NCBI RefSeq assembly: GCF_004310395.1
Contig: NZ_BFAX01000002.1
Coordinates: 124,001-188,000 of the forward strand
DNA length: 64,000 nt
Direction: 5' to 3'
From: Methanofervidicoccus abyssi
Lineage (GTDB): Archaea; AGJL01; Methanococci; Methanococcales; Methanococcaceae
Part shown: piece by piece, positions 27,893-37,957 of the stretch
Position numbering within the stretch: the stretch's first letter is position 1
How the letters are laid out: the number at the start of each line of letters is the position of its first letter
Translations under genes and position numbers: made by a program
Notes under the pieces: model-generated
What the model was told of the DNA's origin: nothing
The model's database searches: none
What the model saw: the letters and a program-made list of their open reading frames with translations, nothing else

Positions 27893-29086
27893 ATGAAGTG
27901 GAAAGAGACGTGCCCCTACAATCCCAAGTTAAACATTGACGTTGAAGAGTTATATATATACGATACTACATTGAGGGATGGGGAACAGACGCCAGGTGTA
28001 TGTTTCAGTAGGGAGGAGAAGTTAAATATTGCAAGAAAGTTGGATGAGTTGGGAATTAAACAGATAGAAGCTGGTTTCCCTGCAGTATCTGATAGGGAGA
28101 GGGAAACTGTAAAGGAGATAGCAAATGAAGGACTTAACGCCGATGTACTGGCCCTTTCAAGGGCTCTGAGGGAAGACATAGATAGGGCACTCTACTGTGA
28201 TGTAGATGGTGTTATAGTATTTATTGCTACATCTCCATTACATCTGAAGTACAAACTTTGTAGGACGTTGGAGGAAGTAGAAAAGATGGGAATGGATGCA
28301 ATAGAATACGCTAAAGATCATGGCCTCTTTGTGGCATTTTCTGCAGAGGATGCTACGAGGACTCCTTTAGAGGATCTTTTGAGAATCCACAGGAATGCGG
28401 AAGAGCACGGTGCAGATAGAGTCCATATAGCAGACACCACAGGAGTAGGTACACCTCAATCTATATACTATATATGTTCGGAGTTAAGGAGACATCTGAA
28501 GAAAGCTCATATTGGGGTGCACTGTCATAACGACTTTGGTTTTGCAGTAATAAATTCTATATATGGAGTTATGGGAGGGGCGAGGGCTATCTCCACCACA
28601 GTAAATGGTATTGGAGAGAGGGCTGGAAATGCCCCCCTGGAGGAAGTTATTATGGCTTTAATGGTACTTTACGATGTTGACCTGGGATTGAATATCTCTA
28701 TTTTAAAGGAGCTTTCAGAACTTGTTGAGAAATACTCTAAGATACCTGTACCAGTTAATAAGCCCATAGTTGGGGATAGGGTATTTTACCATGAAAGTGG
28801 TATTCATGTAGATGGAGTGCTTGCAAATCCTTTTACATATGAACCTTTTCTCCCTGAGAAGATAGGTCATAGGAGGGAGATAGTCTTTGGAAAACACTCT
28901 GGAGGCAGGGGAGTACGTGCCAAGTTGAAGAAGATGGGTATTGAGGTGGTATCAGATGATGATCTCTTGGAGATCGTTAAGAGGATAAAAGAAACAAGGG
29001 AAAAAGGCACTGAGATAGACGATAGAGTGTTTAGAAGTATTGTGGAAGATGTAATAAAAAATAAAAAAAATGAGGGTTCTAAATGA
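27893..29086 (+). CDS. aksA: Homocitrate synthase family enzyme AksA (coenzyme B pathway)
   Basis: Condenses 2-oxoglutarate (and homologues) with acetyl-CoA in the chain-elongation route to 7-mercaptoheptanoyl threonine phosphate. It is a DRE-TIM metallolyase: YDTTLRDGEQTPG near residue 25, AFSAEDATRT, the metal ligands in GVHCHNDFG and the terminal GKHSGGRG. The YNPKL opening matches archaeal AksA rather than LeuA or CimA, though specificity among these is not proven by motifs. The ATG at 27893 follows GGTGGAGGTT. hacB, a partner in the same pathway, is at 33909-34397. Confidence 0.87.
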   Translation: MKWKETCPYNPKLNIDVEELYIYDTTLRDGEQTPGVCFSREEKLNIARKLDELGIKQIEAGFPAVSDRERETVKEIANEGLNADVLALSRALREDIDRALYCDVDGVIVFIATSPLHLKYKLCRTLEEVEKMGMDAIEYAKDHGLFVAFSAEDATRTPLEDLLRIHRNAEEHGADRVHIADTTGVGTPQSIYYICSELRRHLKKAHIGVHCHNDFGFAVINSIYGVMGGARAISTTVNGIGERAGNAPLEEVIMALMVLYDVDLGLNISILKELSELVEKYSKIPVPVNKPIVGDRVFYHESGIHVDGVLANPFTYEPFLPEKIGHRREIVFGKHSGGRGVRAKLKKMGIEVVSDDDLLEIVKRIKETREKGTEIDDRVFRSIVEDVIKNKKNEGSK

Positions 29087-29640
29087 GAAAGTTTATAATT
29101 TTGTTTCTTATATTTGGAGTAATGGTAAGTTTATGTATGTGTATTGACAGTACCTGGAAACACAGGCCTGAGAATACTTACGTGGTGAATTTAACCATAG
29201 AAGGACAACCAATTCAACTTGTTTTAAGGACAACTGTAAGGGAAGCCCTATCTACAGAGTTGATAAACACCAACGATAGTGATATTGTGAAGAGTTATTT
29301 AAGTCATAAAATAATTTACATAGAGTACAACAAGTCCCTTCCCCTCGAGGAGGGAAAACTATCTGTAATAGACCTATCTCTGAAGTTGGGCTTTTTAAAT
29401 CCACTGTATAGGCACGTTATTGTAGATGATAGCGTATTTAAAAACGAGAGTGAAAAAGAGAAGGTTATAAATAGTAATATCACTTTAATACTGAAAGTAA
29501 TCAGAGGAAACAGAAGTGCAACAATAGAGAAAGTAGATAATAGAACATACATAATAGAGGGTAATTCATTGAAGGAGTTAGATAAGGCTGTGTCCAGGTT
29601 TGTACTGGCGATATATAAAGGTGTTGCAGAAAAAAGTTAA
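29083..29640 (+). CDS. Uncharacterised archaeal lipoprotein
   Basis: 185 residues, not recognised. A basic start (MRK), a hydrophobic segment and the lipobox-like LCMC with Cys20 indicate export and lipid anchoring. The remainder is soluble, with several N-x-S/T sequons that could be glycosylated at the cell surface. The ATG overlaps the last four bases of aksA, so it is translationally coupled to it, although an extracytoplasmic protein has no obvious role in coenzyme B synthesis. Confidence 0.7.
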   Translation: MRKFIILFLIFGVMVSLCMCIDSTWKHRPENTYVVNLTIEGQPIQLVLRTTVREALSTELINTNDSDIVKSYLSHKIIYIEYNKSLPLEEGKLSVIDLSLKLGFLNPLYRHVIVDDSVFKNESEKEKVINSNITLILKVIRGNRSATIEKVDNRTYIIEGNSLKELDKAVSRFVLAIYKGVAEKS

Positions 29641-29736
29641 ATGAAGTTAGAACCCTTTAATTCTTCTAGTATTCAATAAACCCTACTTTTTAATTTTAAT
29701 ATATATAGTTTTTGAATTATATTATAGTAATAATTT

Positions 29737-29800
29737 TTAGGATTCAGATCGGGTAAGTATCATCATATTTTCAGATAACCCTCTTCTCATCATCATCCTA
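29737..29800 (-). ncRNA. C/D box guide RNA (2'-O-methylation guide)
   Basis: Complete C/D box architecture on the minus strand: C box ATGATGA, 12-nt guide GAAGAGGGTTAT, D' CTGA, AAA, C' ATGATGA, 12-nt guide TACTTACCCGAT, D CTGA, with a terminal stem TAGGAT/ATCCTA. The two spacings of exactly 12 nt are the archaeal norm. Predicted target stretches are ATAACCCTCTTC and ATCGGGTAAGTA, with the methylated base opposite the fifth guide nucleotide from each D box (C and G respectively). L7Ae, encoded at 16840-17193, is the expected binding protein. The target RNA was not identified by eye. Confidence 0.9.
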
Positions 29801-29823
29801 AGAGAGCTATAAAAGGGGAAAAA

Positions 29824-30129
29824 ATGAAGAATCTTAAAGAGAGACTTAGAAATATAAGGAAGGAGATAGATGAGATAGACGAGAAACTTGTATATCTGAT
29901 ATCTAAGAGGACTGAGTACGCAAGAGAAATTGCCCATTTAAAAATGGAGTTAAACTATCCTATAAACGATGAAAAGAGAGAGATGGAGATTAAAGAGAGG
30001 ATATATAAACTGTGTAAGAAGTACAATTTAGACTTTGAGATAGTGTGGAATGTGATGGGCATACTTATGGAATACAGTAAGATAGTTCAAAGAGAAGAAA
30101 TTAACAGTAAAAACAGTAAAAAATTATAA
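29824..30129 (+). CDS. aroQ: Chorismate mutase (AroQ type)
   Basis: All-helical AroQ-class enzyme converting chorismate to prephenate for Phe and Tyr synthesis. The opening RLRNIRKEIDEIDEKLVYLISKR (a family landmark, RxxID.ID..L..L...R) and the conserved Lys in AHLKME are present; 101 residues is normal for a stand-alone archaeal mutase. The ATG follows AAAAGGGGAAAAA. The start is 24 nt from the oppositely directed C/D RNA. Confidence 0.9.
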   Translation: MKNLKERLRNIRKEIDEIDEKLVYLISKRTEYAREIAHLKMELNYPINDEKREMEIKERIYKLCKKYNLDFEIVWNVMGILMEYSKIVQREEINSKNSKKL

Positions 30130-30155
30130 AAAAATAAAAAAAATTTTAAAGGATT

Positions 30156-31844
30156 TTAGTAGTTCTCTATGAGGTACAGTGCAGCTTCTCTTGTTTTCTC
30201 TCTGTCTCCTCCTGCTACTACTAGTATCCTGTTGTCTACTACCTGTAGTGTTGCTGGACTATCATTGGTTATATCTATCTTACCTTCCTTCTGTAATTCT
30301 TCACTTAGTTTGTTTGCAACTGGACCTCCTACGAGTATAAGGTACTTGTCAGTGTCTAAGGATGCTTCAGTGTCTAATTTTGCTACTGGTGTTTTTACTG
30401 GTACTACTCTCTGACCTTCTGCTTTAATGTCCTTTAACTCTAGGGTTGTACCTAATACCTCAGTTTTTTCACCTATATTTAAGGATACTTCCTTAGATAT
30501 ATCCATCTTGTACCTTGCAAACAGTTTACCTGATTCATCATCATCGGTGAATTCCAGTGTGGCATAGTCGTTTGCAAAGTCTACTGTACTTCCACTATCT
30601 AAGTTATCGTATTTATCTCCGTCGTATTTCAATGCAAGACCGTAGACTTTATTGCCACCTACTTCTAAGTATTTCGTTTTAGCTAATGGATCTGATTCTT
30701 TGGAAAAATCATTATCAACAAGTTTAAGACTATAACCCACCGTACTATTACCCTCCCTTGTTATTGCATAAAGTTTCCAGTCATTTACAAATTCTTTTCC
30801 TAATTCATACTCTTTTACATCCTTTGTAATTATTACGGATGCGTATCCCTCGGTTTCCGCTATATTTTTGTATGCATTGTATACAATTACACCTATATCT
30901 TTGTATCTTAATACAAATGGGATGCTGTCATCCTTGGTTGCTACTACTTTACCATCCTTTATAATCTCAACATTAACTTTTACCTCATTATTATTAACTG
31001 TCTGTAATACACTCTCAATTTTTACTTGGTATCCATTGCCTAAATCATAGGTCTCTCCTTCCTCCATATTTCCTGAATAGGCTTCCTTACCTAAGTATAT
31101 TTTTTTATCGTTGTCGTCGACGTCTACTATTCTGTAATTTTCACCTAAGAGAGGTATTTCCATACCTATGTAAAGTGGTTGTAATTCATCTACAGTATAT
31201 TTTCCATCTTTAAACATCAATGCACCATATACTAAATCTCCTTTATCGATCTCGTAGTTATCCTTATCTACCCTTTTGACTGACGCTAATAAGAACTCCA
31301 TGGCATCTGCACTATGGTCACTACTGACGTCATCTGGATCTGCGTCAGTGTCTCTTATTAAGGTGCTTAGTCTTGGGAGTTTCTGTACTTTACTTCCGGT
31401 AGTAACATTTGCCTTATCATCTACAAGATTATCAAGAATATCTGCATCCCCTAAATTATCTGTATAACTTCTTTTAGGTGTTGTGAATATTAAAAAATAA
31501 TTACCATTGTCATTTTTATATACATCATTTAGATCGTCTGATAGTGTAGTATCTGCACTTGTATCTAAGCATAAATCTGCTGATCCATCCTCAATAGATA
31601 CATCCTTGTAGCACATTGAACCTATTTTAGCAGCTATATCTGCTGCTGATACCACATCCATTGCAGCAGCTTTGGAACCTACAACTATATCTACATTTGG
31701 TTCTCCATCTTTAACTACGTTCTTCATGAACTCTTTAATATCTCCTACGGTTACAACATTTGCTGCTACTCCACTTGCCAAGGCACTTGCTACCATGGCA
31801 CCTCCTACTGCAATAGCAGTTATCTTTTTTAAACTCATAGCCAT
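30156..31844 (-). CDS. slp: S-layer surface protein
   Basis: 562-residue precursor of the cell-surface lattice protein. The signal peptide MAMSLKKITAIAVGGAMVASALASGVAA is the typical Methanococcales S-layer leader, cleaved after the final Ala. The mature part is strongly acidic, poor in Cys, rich in Asp, Lys and Val, and ends with the C-terminal NRILVVAGGDREKTREAALYLIENY characteristic of the group. The ATG at 31844 is preceded by GAGGTGGTTGAAGT. It has its own strong promoter candidate at 31940-31975 and a leader of about 80 nt. aroQ converges on it. Confidence 0.93.
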   Translation of the reverse strand: MAMSLKKITAIAVGGAMVASALASGVAANVVTVGDIKEFMKNVVKDGEPNVDIVVGSKAAAMDVVSAADIAAKIGSMCYKDVSIEDGSADLCLDTSADTTLSDDLNDVYKNDNGNYFLIFTTPKRSYTDNLGDADILDNLVDDKANVTTGSKVQKLPRLSTLIRDTDADPDDVSSDHSADAMEFLLASVKRVDKDNYEIDKGDLVYGALMFKDGKYTVDELQPLYIGMEIPLLGENYRIVDVDDNDKKIYLGKEAYSGNMEEGETYDLGNGYQVKIESVLQTVNNNEVKVNVEIIKDGKVVATKDDSIPFVLRYKDIGVIVYNAYKNIAETEGYASVIITKDVKEYELGKEFVNDWKLYAITREGNSTVGYSLKLVDNDFSKESDPLAKTKYLEVGGNKVYGLALKYDGDKYDNLDSGSTVDFANDYATLEFTDDDESGKLFARYKMDISKEVSLNIGEKTEVLGTTLELKDIKAEGQRVVPVKTPVAKLDTEASLDTDKYLILVGGPVANKLSEELQKEGKIDITNDSPATLQVVDNRILVVAGGDREKTREAALYLIENY

Positions 31845-31939
31845 ACTTCAACCACCTCTATATTATATTATTATTAATTATATTATTTTTTTATTTGGTT
31901 TATTTTTTGTAGGTTGTGTCCTTTGACGATCATTACTGT

Positions 31940-31975
31940 AGCATTTCTTATATATATACTTTACCACTCGAAATA
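31940..31975 (-). promoter_or_regulatory. S-layer gene promoter candidate
   Basis: On the minus strand GTAAAG is followed by TATATATAAG, a strong archaeal BRE/TATA pair. Transcription would start near 31922-31928, giving a leader of about 80 nt before the S-layer ATG, reasonable for a very highly expressed gene. Confidence 0.55.
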
Positions 31976-32132
31976 TTTGTAAAAACAATTTCATCGAAAA
32001 ATAAAAGATATAATAATATAATTCCAAAAAATAATACATCACAACAAATATTTTAAGAAAATATCCAGTTGCAAATATTTACAACTTTTTTAATCCTATA
32101 ATAAAATGTTTCCATATATCCTAATATTAAAT

Positions 32133-33908
32133 TCAATCGATGTAGTAGTACTCTCCTATCTCCTTCTGATACCTGTCCATCTGACTACCTTCCTTATTCA
32201 CCCTTGGCCTTCCAGTGTCAGGATCCCTCCTAAATGTAATTCCCATCTCTTTAAGGAACATATTAGCCCCTGTCCTCTTATCCAGTGGAGCACTACCTCT
32301 ACCATATACTCCAGCCTCTCCACTGAACACCATAAACCTATCTGATATGTAATCCTGGAAAAGTATATCATGATCCACAACGAAAACCCCTGCTTCTTTC
32401 TCCTCTCCTATCCTCCTTATAATCTTAGATACCGCCAACCTCTGCTCTACATCTAAAAAGGCAGAAGGCTCATCAATTAAATATATATCCGCATCTCTCA
32501 TAAGGGCAGATGCTATTGCAACCCTCTGAAGTTCCCCACCAGAGAGATCTTCAATGTAGAAATCCATAATCCTGTCTATACCCAAGGGCTTTATGATCTC
32601 AGATTTATAAAATGAAGAGTCTATATTTCCAATACTCCGTAAATACTCCTCAACAGTTCCATCGTACTCTATCGATATATACTGGGGTTTATAAGAGATC
32701 CTCAGATCTCCCATAGATACCTGTCCCTCATCACATTTAATCTCTCCTGCAAGTATCTTCACAAAGGTAGTTTTACCTATACCATTTGGCCCAAGAATCC
32801 CTATAACCTCTCCCCTGTATATACTACCCCCCTCAACTCTCAAATTAAAATCCCCCAAGGTTTTTACTATATCACTGTATTCCAAAAGTAGTGGCCTCTC
32901 CCTGTAATCCATAGGTGGCCTCCTCTCAAATAACACAGGCTCCTTTCTAAACCTTATATTCTCATCCTTGAGATAACCCTCTAGATAGGCGTTTATACCT
33001 ACTCTTGTGCTCTTAGGATGGGAAACTACCCCGTAGGCAGATGGGACTCCATACACTATATGCACGAGATCAGATAAGTAATCCAAAACTATCAGATCAT
33101 GTTCAACTACCACTACCTTCTTCTTCTCAGATAACCTCCTTATCAATCTCGCACAGTTGAACCTTTGTCGTATATCCAGCCAGGATGTAGGTTCATCGAA
33201 GTAGTATATGGTACCATCCCTTAGACACGCCCCTGCAATTGCAACCCTCTGAAGTTCCCCACCACTTAATTTATCCAGAGATCTGTTTAAAACATTCTTC
33301 AACTCCAAGACCTCAACCACTTCCTCAAACATCCCCTTCTCATCAACCTTCTTCAAAAGTTCCCCTACGGTGCCCTTTACAACCTTTGGTAGCATATCCA
33401 CGTATTGAGGTTTATAGACAGGTTTTATTTTACCATCTTTGAGATCCTTAAAGTATTTCTGAAGTTCAGTACCAGAAAAATACTTTATCACCTTATCGTA
33501 GGAAGGTTCCTCCTCCAAGTTGTTCAAGTTAGGTATAAGATTACCACTTAGAATAGAGAGTATTGTAGATTTACCTACTCCATTTGGCCCGAGGATACCA
33601 ACAACTCCATCTCTAGGTACCACTAAACCGTAGAGCCTAAACCTGTTTTTACCGTAGGAATGCACGATTTTATCCTCTGTAAGTTCCTCTGGAAGTCCTA
33701 TAATTGCAATAGCCCCAAAGGGACACCTCTTTACACATATTCCACAACCACTGCAAAGTTCCTCTGAGATAACAGGCTTTCCAGTATTCTCATCTATAAT
33801 AACAGTCTCCTCCCCCATCCTAACCCCAGGACAGTACTTTATACACTCCAAGGAACACTTCTTAGGTTGACACCTGTCGTAATCCACTATAGCCAACCTA
33901 CTTCCCAT
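32133..33908 (-). CDS. ABCE1/Rli1 ribosome recycling ATPase
   Basis: 591-residue twin-ABC Fe-S protein that splits ribosomes after termination. The N-terminal clusters are at Cys13, 18, 22, 26 and Cys52, 55, 58, 62. Two nucleotide-binding domains follow with Walker A GPNGVGKST and GPNGIGKTT and two LSGGELQR signatures. No membrane domain. The ATG at 33908 directly follows the hacB stop; the ribosome binding site GAGGTGATTAG overlaps the hacB end, so the genes are coupled. Confidence 0.96.
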   Translation of the reverse strand: MGSRLAIVDYDRCQPKKCSLECIKYCPGVRMGEETVIIDENTGKPVISEELCSGCGICVKRCPFGAIAIIGLPEELTEDKIVHSYGKNRFRLYGLVVPRDGVVGILGPNGVGKSTILSILSGNLIPNLNNLEEEPSYDKVIKYFSGTELQKYFKDLKDGKIKPVYKPQYVDMLPKVVKGTVGELLKKVDEKGMFEEVVEVLELKNVLNRSLDKLSGGELQRVAIAGACLRDGTIYYFDEPTSWLDIRQRFNCARLIRRLSEKKKVVVVEHDLIVLDYLSDLVHIVYGVPSAYGVVSHPKSTRVGINAYLEGYLKDENIRFRKEPVLFERRPPMDYRERPLLLEYSDIVKTLGDFNLRVEGGSIYRGEVIGILGPNGIGKTTFVKILAGEIKCDEGQVSMGDLRISYKPQYISIEYDGTVEEYLRSIGNIDSSFYKSEIIKPLGIDRIMDFYIEDLSGGELQRVAIASALMRDADIYLIDEPSAFLDVEQRLAVSKIIRRIGEEKEAGVFVVDHDILFQDYISDRFMVFSGEAGVYGRGSAPLDKRTGANMFLKEMGITFRRDPDTGRPRVNKEGSQMDRYQKEIGEYYYID

Positions 33909-34397
33909 CTAATCACCTCTCCTCAACTTTGCATATTTCACCAGCCCTCCAGTCTTTAGGATCTCCCAGGCTATGCCTGTAGGGACCTCACAGGGCAACT
34001 CCTTATTATTCACCTTTATCATCTTCCTATCCAAATTTATCTCTAAAATATCCCCATCCTTAACAACCTCCTTTATACCCCTACATACAACAGGAATAAG
34101 TCCAATATTTACAGCGTTCCTGTAAAATATCCTTGCAAAACTCTCTGCAACTACAGCCTTAATACCACAGTATTTTATAGAGATAGGAGCCTGCTCCCTA
34201 CTACTTCCACATCCAAAATTCTCTCCAGCAACTATTATATCCCCTTCTTTAACTTTCTTTGAAAAATCCTTATCAATACCGTACATACAGTAGGAAGCAA
34301 GTTCGTAGGGATTTGTAGTTCTAAGATAAGGACCAGGGATTATCCTATCAGTATCTATATCGTCACCAAATAGATGCACTCTACCTCTTATTATCAT
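33909..34397 (-). CDS. hacB: Homoaconitase small subunit HacB (methanogen type)
   Basis: Small swivelling subunit (162 aa) of the isopropylmalate isomerase/homoaconitase family. The substrate-specificity loop reads YLRT at 24-27, the form found in methanogen homoaconitase that handles the tricarboxylates leading to coenzyme B, whereas LeuD has [18 protein letters not shown] is intact. The large subunit HacA is not adjacent. It functions after AksA. Upstream spacer 34398-34691 is AT-rich and holds no gene. Confidence 0.88.
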   Translation of the reverse strand: MIIRGRVHLFGDDIDTDRIIPGPYLRTTNPYELASYCMYGIDKDFSKKVKEGDIIVAGENFGCGSSREQAPISIKYCGIKAVVAESFARIFYRNAVNIGLIPVVCRGIKEVVKDGDILEINLDRKMIKVNNKELPCEVPTGIAWEILKTGGLVKYAKLRRGD

Positions 34398-34691
34398 CTT
34401 ATTCCTCTGGAGTATTTTTTGTAATATCTCAATTATATACTACAAGCATCCAACATTTTAAATAAATCATTTAATAAAAAATAAATTATAATAATAAAAA
34501 TTATGGTAATATTATAAAAAGAGATATCTACTCCCAGGTACTGGAAGATAATAACGGTGAGGTTCGCTTTATTATATCTTATTATTATAATGATTCTTAA
34601 TGGTTTGTATTTCTTAATATAAATAGTAGTGTTATTTTTTATTATAACCATAATCTCAATTTTTTAATTGCTACTTTAATACGTGATAGGT

Positions 34692-35810
34692 ATGTTCTGG
34701 GATAATTTAGACAAAGTAAAGGATTGCGATTTTTTTCAGGAGATCGAAGACAGGGTTAATCTAAAACTGATAAAATACTTCTTAAAGTATATCTTCCAGG
34801 GAGATAAATCATATCAAGAACTACTAAACACTATCTTCAGAAATAAAGAAGAAAGAGAAAAGAAAGACGTACTTATTAAATATCTCACCTTTATAATAGT
34901 AGCTAATACAAGGTACTATAATCTATACATTAAAAACTACGGAGAGAGATACTTTAAAGAGGTCCTGGACAAACTTCCCAATAAGATACCTGTCTGGGAG
35001 TTTATAAAGGTGAGTGCTCTCTCCAGGAACAATGATTTAAAACTCGAAAGATTAGATTTAGAAAAGGGATTAGTTAATATTTACCCTGTAAAGAAAACCT
35101 ACAGTATAGAAATAATAAGGGTAAAACTAAGGGAGATGGTAGAGAAGATAAGAGCAAAAAAAGATATAGATATTCTAGAAAACAAGAATATCGAGGAAAT
35201 AGTAAGATTTATTGGGGAAATGGTTAAGTTCAGAGATATAGGGGGCATGAGAACTGTAGAATACAAAGGTGAAATACCTTTAGAATGGCATCCTCCCTGT
35301 ATAAGGAGAATACTGGAAGATATCCTCAGTGGAGGTTCTCCTTCTCACTATGCAAGAAGGAGTTTTGTAGTTTACTGGTTCTGTGCAAAATTCAATCCAA
35401 ACCTTAGACCTCTCAACAGAAATGGAGAGTTGATAAATATCGGTGCTGTAGATATTGCAAAGAGTGAAGAAGCTGTAGAGAACTTTATAGAAGAGATGTT
35501 AAGGATATTCAGCAACGTAGAAGACTTCAACCCCGAAAAAACCAGATACTACATAAGTCACAACATAGGCTACAAGGTTGCAGATCACCTCACCCACTGT
35601 GAATATTGTAAGAATTGGAGAGAAGATGGAGGCAAAGGGCTTAGTTACTACTGTAGCCCAGATGATATCTGTAGTATGAGGAAAAATGGAAAACCTGTTG
35701 TAATACATCCCTTAGATTACCTCTGTTACAACATTACCAGACACCTAAGAGATAACAAAAGACAGAAAAGGATCGATTACAATCGTAGTTTCCATCAAGA
35801 TAATAGTTAA
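34692..35810 (+). CDS. priL: DNA primase large subunit PriL
   Basis: Regulatory, Fe-S-containing subunit of the archaeal/eukaryotic primase. Cluster ligands are suggested by WHPPCIRRIL, HCEYCKNW and YYCSPDDIC in the C-terminal third. About 372 residues. The ATG at 34692 is chosen because GTGATAGGT is an apt ribosome binding site overlapping an in-frame GTG at 34683. The catalytic PriS is not adjacent; the archaeal DnaG is at 60554-61846. Confidence 0.9.
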   Translation: MFWDNLDKVKDCDFFQEIEDRVNLKLIKYFLKYIFQGDKSYQELLNTIFRNKEEREKKDVLIKYLTFIIVANTRYYNLYIKNYGERYFKEVLDKLPNKIPVWEFIKVSALSRNNDLKLERLDLEKGLVNIYPVKKTYSIEIIRVKLREMVEKIRAKKDIDILENKNIEEIVRFIGEMVKFRDIGGMRTVEYKGEIPLEWHPPCIRRILEDILSGGSPSHYARRSFVVYWFCAKFNPNLRPLNRNGELINIGAVDIAKSEEAVENFIEEMLRIFSNVEDFNPEKTRYYISHNIGYKVADHLTHCEYCKNWREDGGKGLSYYCSPDDICSMRKNGKPVVIHPLDYLCYNITRHLRDNKRQKRIDYNRSFHQDNS

Positions 35811-36019
35811 AAAAATTAATAATAAAAATTTATGAAAAATTATAAACAGATTATATCATCCCTAAATATTGAAGGGAAGAAATCCTCTATTTTTATATTA
35901 TTTTATTTTTTTATTATTTTATCTTTAATCACTTTTATAGAATTAAAGTTTTAATAAGATAAAAATTATATTAATTAATTGGAGTTTATATAAGCACTAC
36001 AAAAACCTGAGATGAAACT

Positions 36020-37933
36020 ATGAACATTATAATAGATGTCAAAAATAAAAAGTATGATACTGTAAAGGGAGACTTCTTTCCACTGAGTTGGGGGATCTAC
36101 ATCCACCATAAATACGAAACCTGGAAGTATCCTCCCTACCATGAGAAGAATATATTAACCTTTGGAAGAGGTGCTTTACCTATAATAGGTGGAAATAGAT
36201 TAATATTTACCTTCAGATCTCCTCTATGGGATGGCTTCCACTTTTCAGCAATGGGTGGGGCAGGATATACACTTAAATTCACAGGGTTGAAGAACGTTGC
36301 TATTATTGGTAGGTGTGATAAACCTAGTCTCCTTGTCATAGAGGGAGATGGAGAAAGTGTGAAGATCGATTTTATAGATATGGAATCTTACTTGGAGGAA
36401 TATACTAACATCTACCATTTAAACGAATATATATTGGAGAGATTCAGCGAGAAGAACTACAGGGCTCTCATAGTTGGACCTGCAGGAATAAACACCAATA
36501 TGGGTGCAATATTTTCCCAGACCGTAAAAGATGGGAAACTCCTTGAAGGTTCAGAAGACTGGGCTGGAAGGGGAGGACCTGGTTCTGTTCTCTTCAGAGC
36601 CCATAATATCTTGGGTATTGTGTATTATGGAGATAAGGACAGCATAAAAGAGGAGTTAAAAAAAGAGAGGGAGTTGGGGAGAAAACTTAGAAAGATAGTT
36701 GAGGAGTACTACAACAAACCCTATATGAAGGTTGTCTTAGAAAATACCAAGAAATACAGGTATAACGAGGAGACGAACACTGGAGGAACCTTTGGAAATA
36801 ACTACCTCTATCTCTTAGATACTACACCTATCTTCAACTGGAGGATGCCCTATATACCAAAACATATTAGAATGGAGTTTCACAAAAAGATATTGAAATA
36901 CTTCGTAGAGAAGTTTAACAGAGAGGCGATTGAACCGAGAAATTGGACAACCTGTGGAGAACCTTGTCCTGTCCAATGTAAGAAGTACAGAAAAGGTTTA
37001 AAAGTAGATTACGAACCTTATGAAGCAGGTGGGCCTCTCTTAGGGATCTTTGATATCTATGTCACTGATAAGGTAGTGCATACTATAGACTCCTTAGGTT
37101 TTGACGCCATAGAGTGTGGAAATTTAATAGCCTGGGTTTTTGAACTTCTCCATGTAGGATTACTGAAACCTGAAGAAGTAGGTATAGATAAACCTGTATT
37201 TGATATATCTCAGTATAGAAGTGAGGAAGATATACTAAAAAACTCCCAGTATAACGGAGAGTTGGCAGTTAAACTTGCAGAGATTGTAGCTTTCAATAAA
37301 AATGAGATGGGAAAAATACTGGCGTTAGGTATAAGGAAAGCTTCTAAAATACTTAACGAGATGTTTAATGGAAGATTAGAAAATAATAAGACCTTTAAGA
37401 GATTCAACGACTATGGAGTATATGTACCCTTTGGAGATGAAGGGGGGATAACTCCAACTATGTACTGGGCAATTGGAAACTTCATGCCTTACCTCATACA
37501 GGGAAGATACCTTACCTACTACAAATCTGGTGTATTTGTAGAACCTGAGGAACTGGCTAGGTTGAGTGTGGAGAGGGTTATAGAAGAAATTACCTTAGAT
37601 AACTTGGGAATATGTAGATTCCATAGAAGATGGTGTGCTCCACTCTTGGACACCTTAGTAAGGGAGGCTACAGGGGAGGATATAAAAAGAGTCTCCTATA
37701 AATTAATAAAGGACATATGGATATACAATAAAAAGTTAGGAGGTTATCCACCATATATTGAGAGCCAGAGGATTAAAGATCTAATAGTAAGTGGAGCTGA
37801 AGAGTTTGGAAACGAGAAATGGGCCTCTTACTTTGAGGTTGAGGGAGAATATAAACTGAAAGAGTACATAAGGAAGGTACTTGACGAGTACTGTAGATTA
37901 CTTGGAATAGATTGGAGGTTGGAAAATAGATAA
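36020..37933 (+). CDS. Aldehyde:ferredoxin oxidoreductase family tungstoenzyme
   Basis: 637-residue member of the AOR family, oxidising aldehydes to acids with ferredoxin, using a tungsten bis-pterin cofactor and one [4Fe-4S] cluster. The cluster motif CGEPCPVQC lies near residues 311-319, with a fourth Cys in LGICRFHRRWC near 530. N-terminal GGAGYTLKFTGLKN and GGPGSVLFRAHN are family features. The physiological aldehyde is unknown. It is followed after about 24 nt by afpA, which may be its electron partner. Confidence 0.9.
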   Translation: MNIIIDVKNKKYDTVKGDFFPLSWGIYIHHKYETWKYPPYHEKNILTFGRGALPIIGGNRLIFTFRSPLWDGFHFSAMGGAGYTLKFTGLKNVAIIGRCDKPSLLVIEGDGESVKIDFIDMESYLEEYTNIYHLNEYILERFSEKNYRALIVGPAGINTNMGAIFSQTVKDGKLLEGSEDWAGRGGPGSVLFRAHNILGIVYYGDKDSIKEELKKERELGRKLRKIVEEYYNKPYMKVVLENTKKYRYNEETNTGGTFGNNYLYLLDTTPIFNWRMPYIPKHIRMEFHKKILKYFVEKFNREAIEPRNWTTCGEPCPVQCKKYRKGLKVDYEPYEAGGPLLGIFDIYVTDKVVHTIDSLGFDAIECGNLIAWVFELLHVGLLKPEEVGIDKPVFDISQYRSEEDILKNSQYNGELAVKLAEIVAFNKNEMGKILALGIRKASKILNEMFNGRLENNKTFKRFNDYGVYVPFGDEGGITPTMYWAIGNFMPYLIQGRYLTYYKSGVFVEPEELARLSVERVIEEITLDNLGICRFHRRWCAPLLDTLVREATGEDIKRVSYKLIKDIWIYNKKLGGYPPYIESQRIKDLIVSGAEEFGNEKWASYFEVEGEYKLKEYIRKVLDEYCRLLGIDWRLENR

Positions 37934-37957
37934 GAATTACTACATAAAGTGATAATT

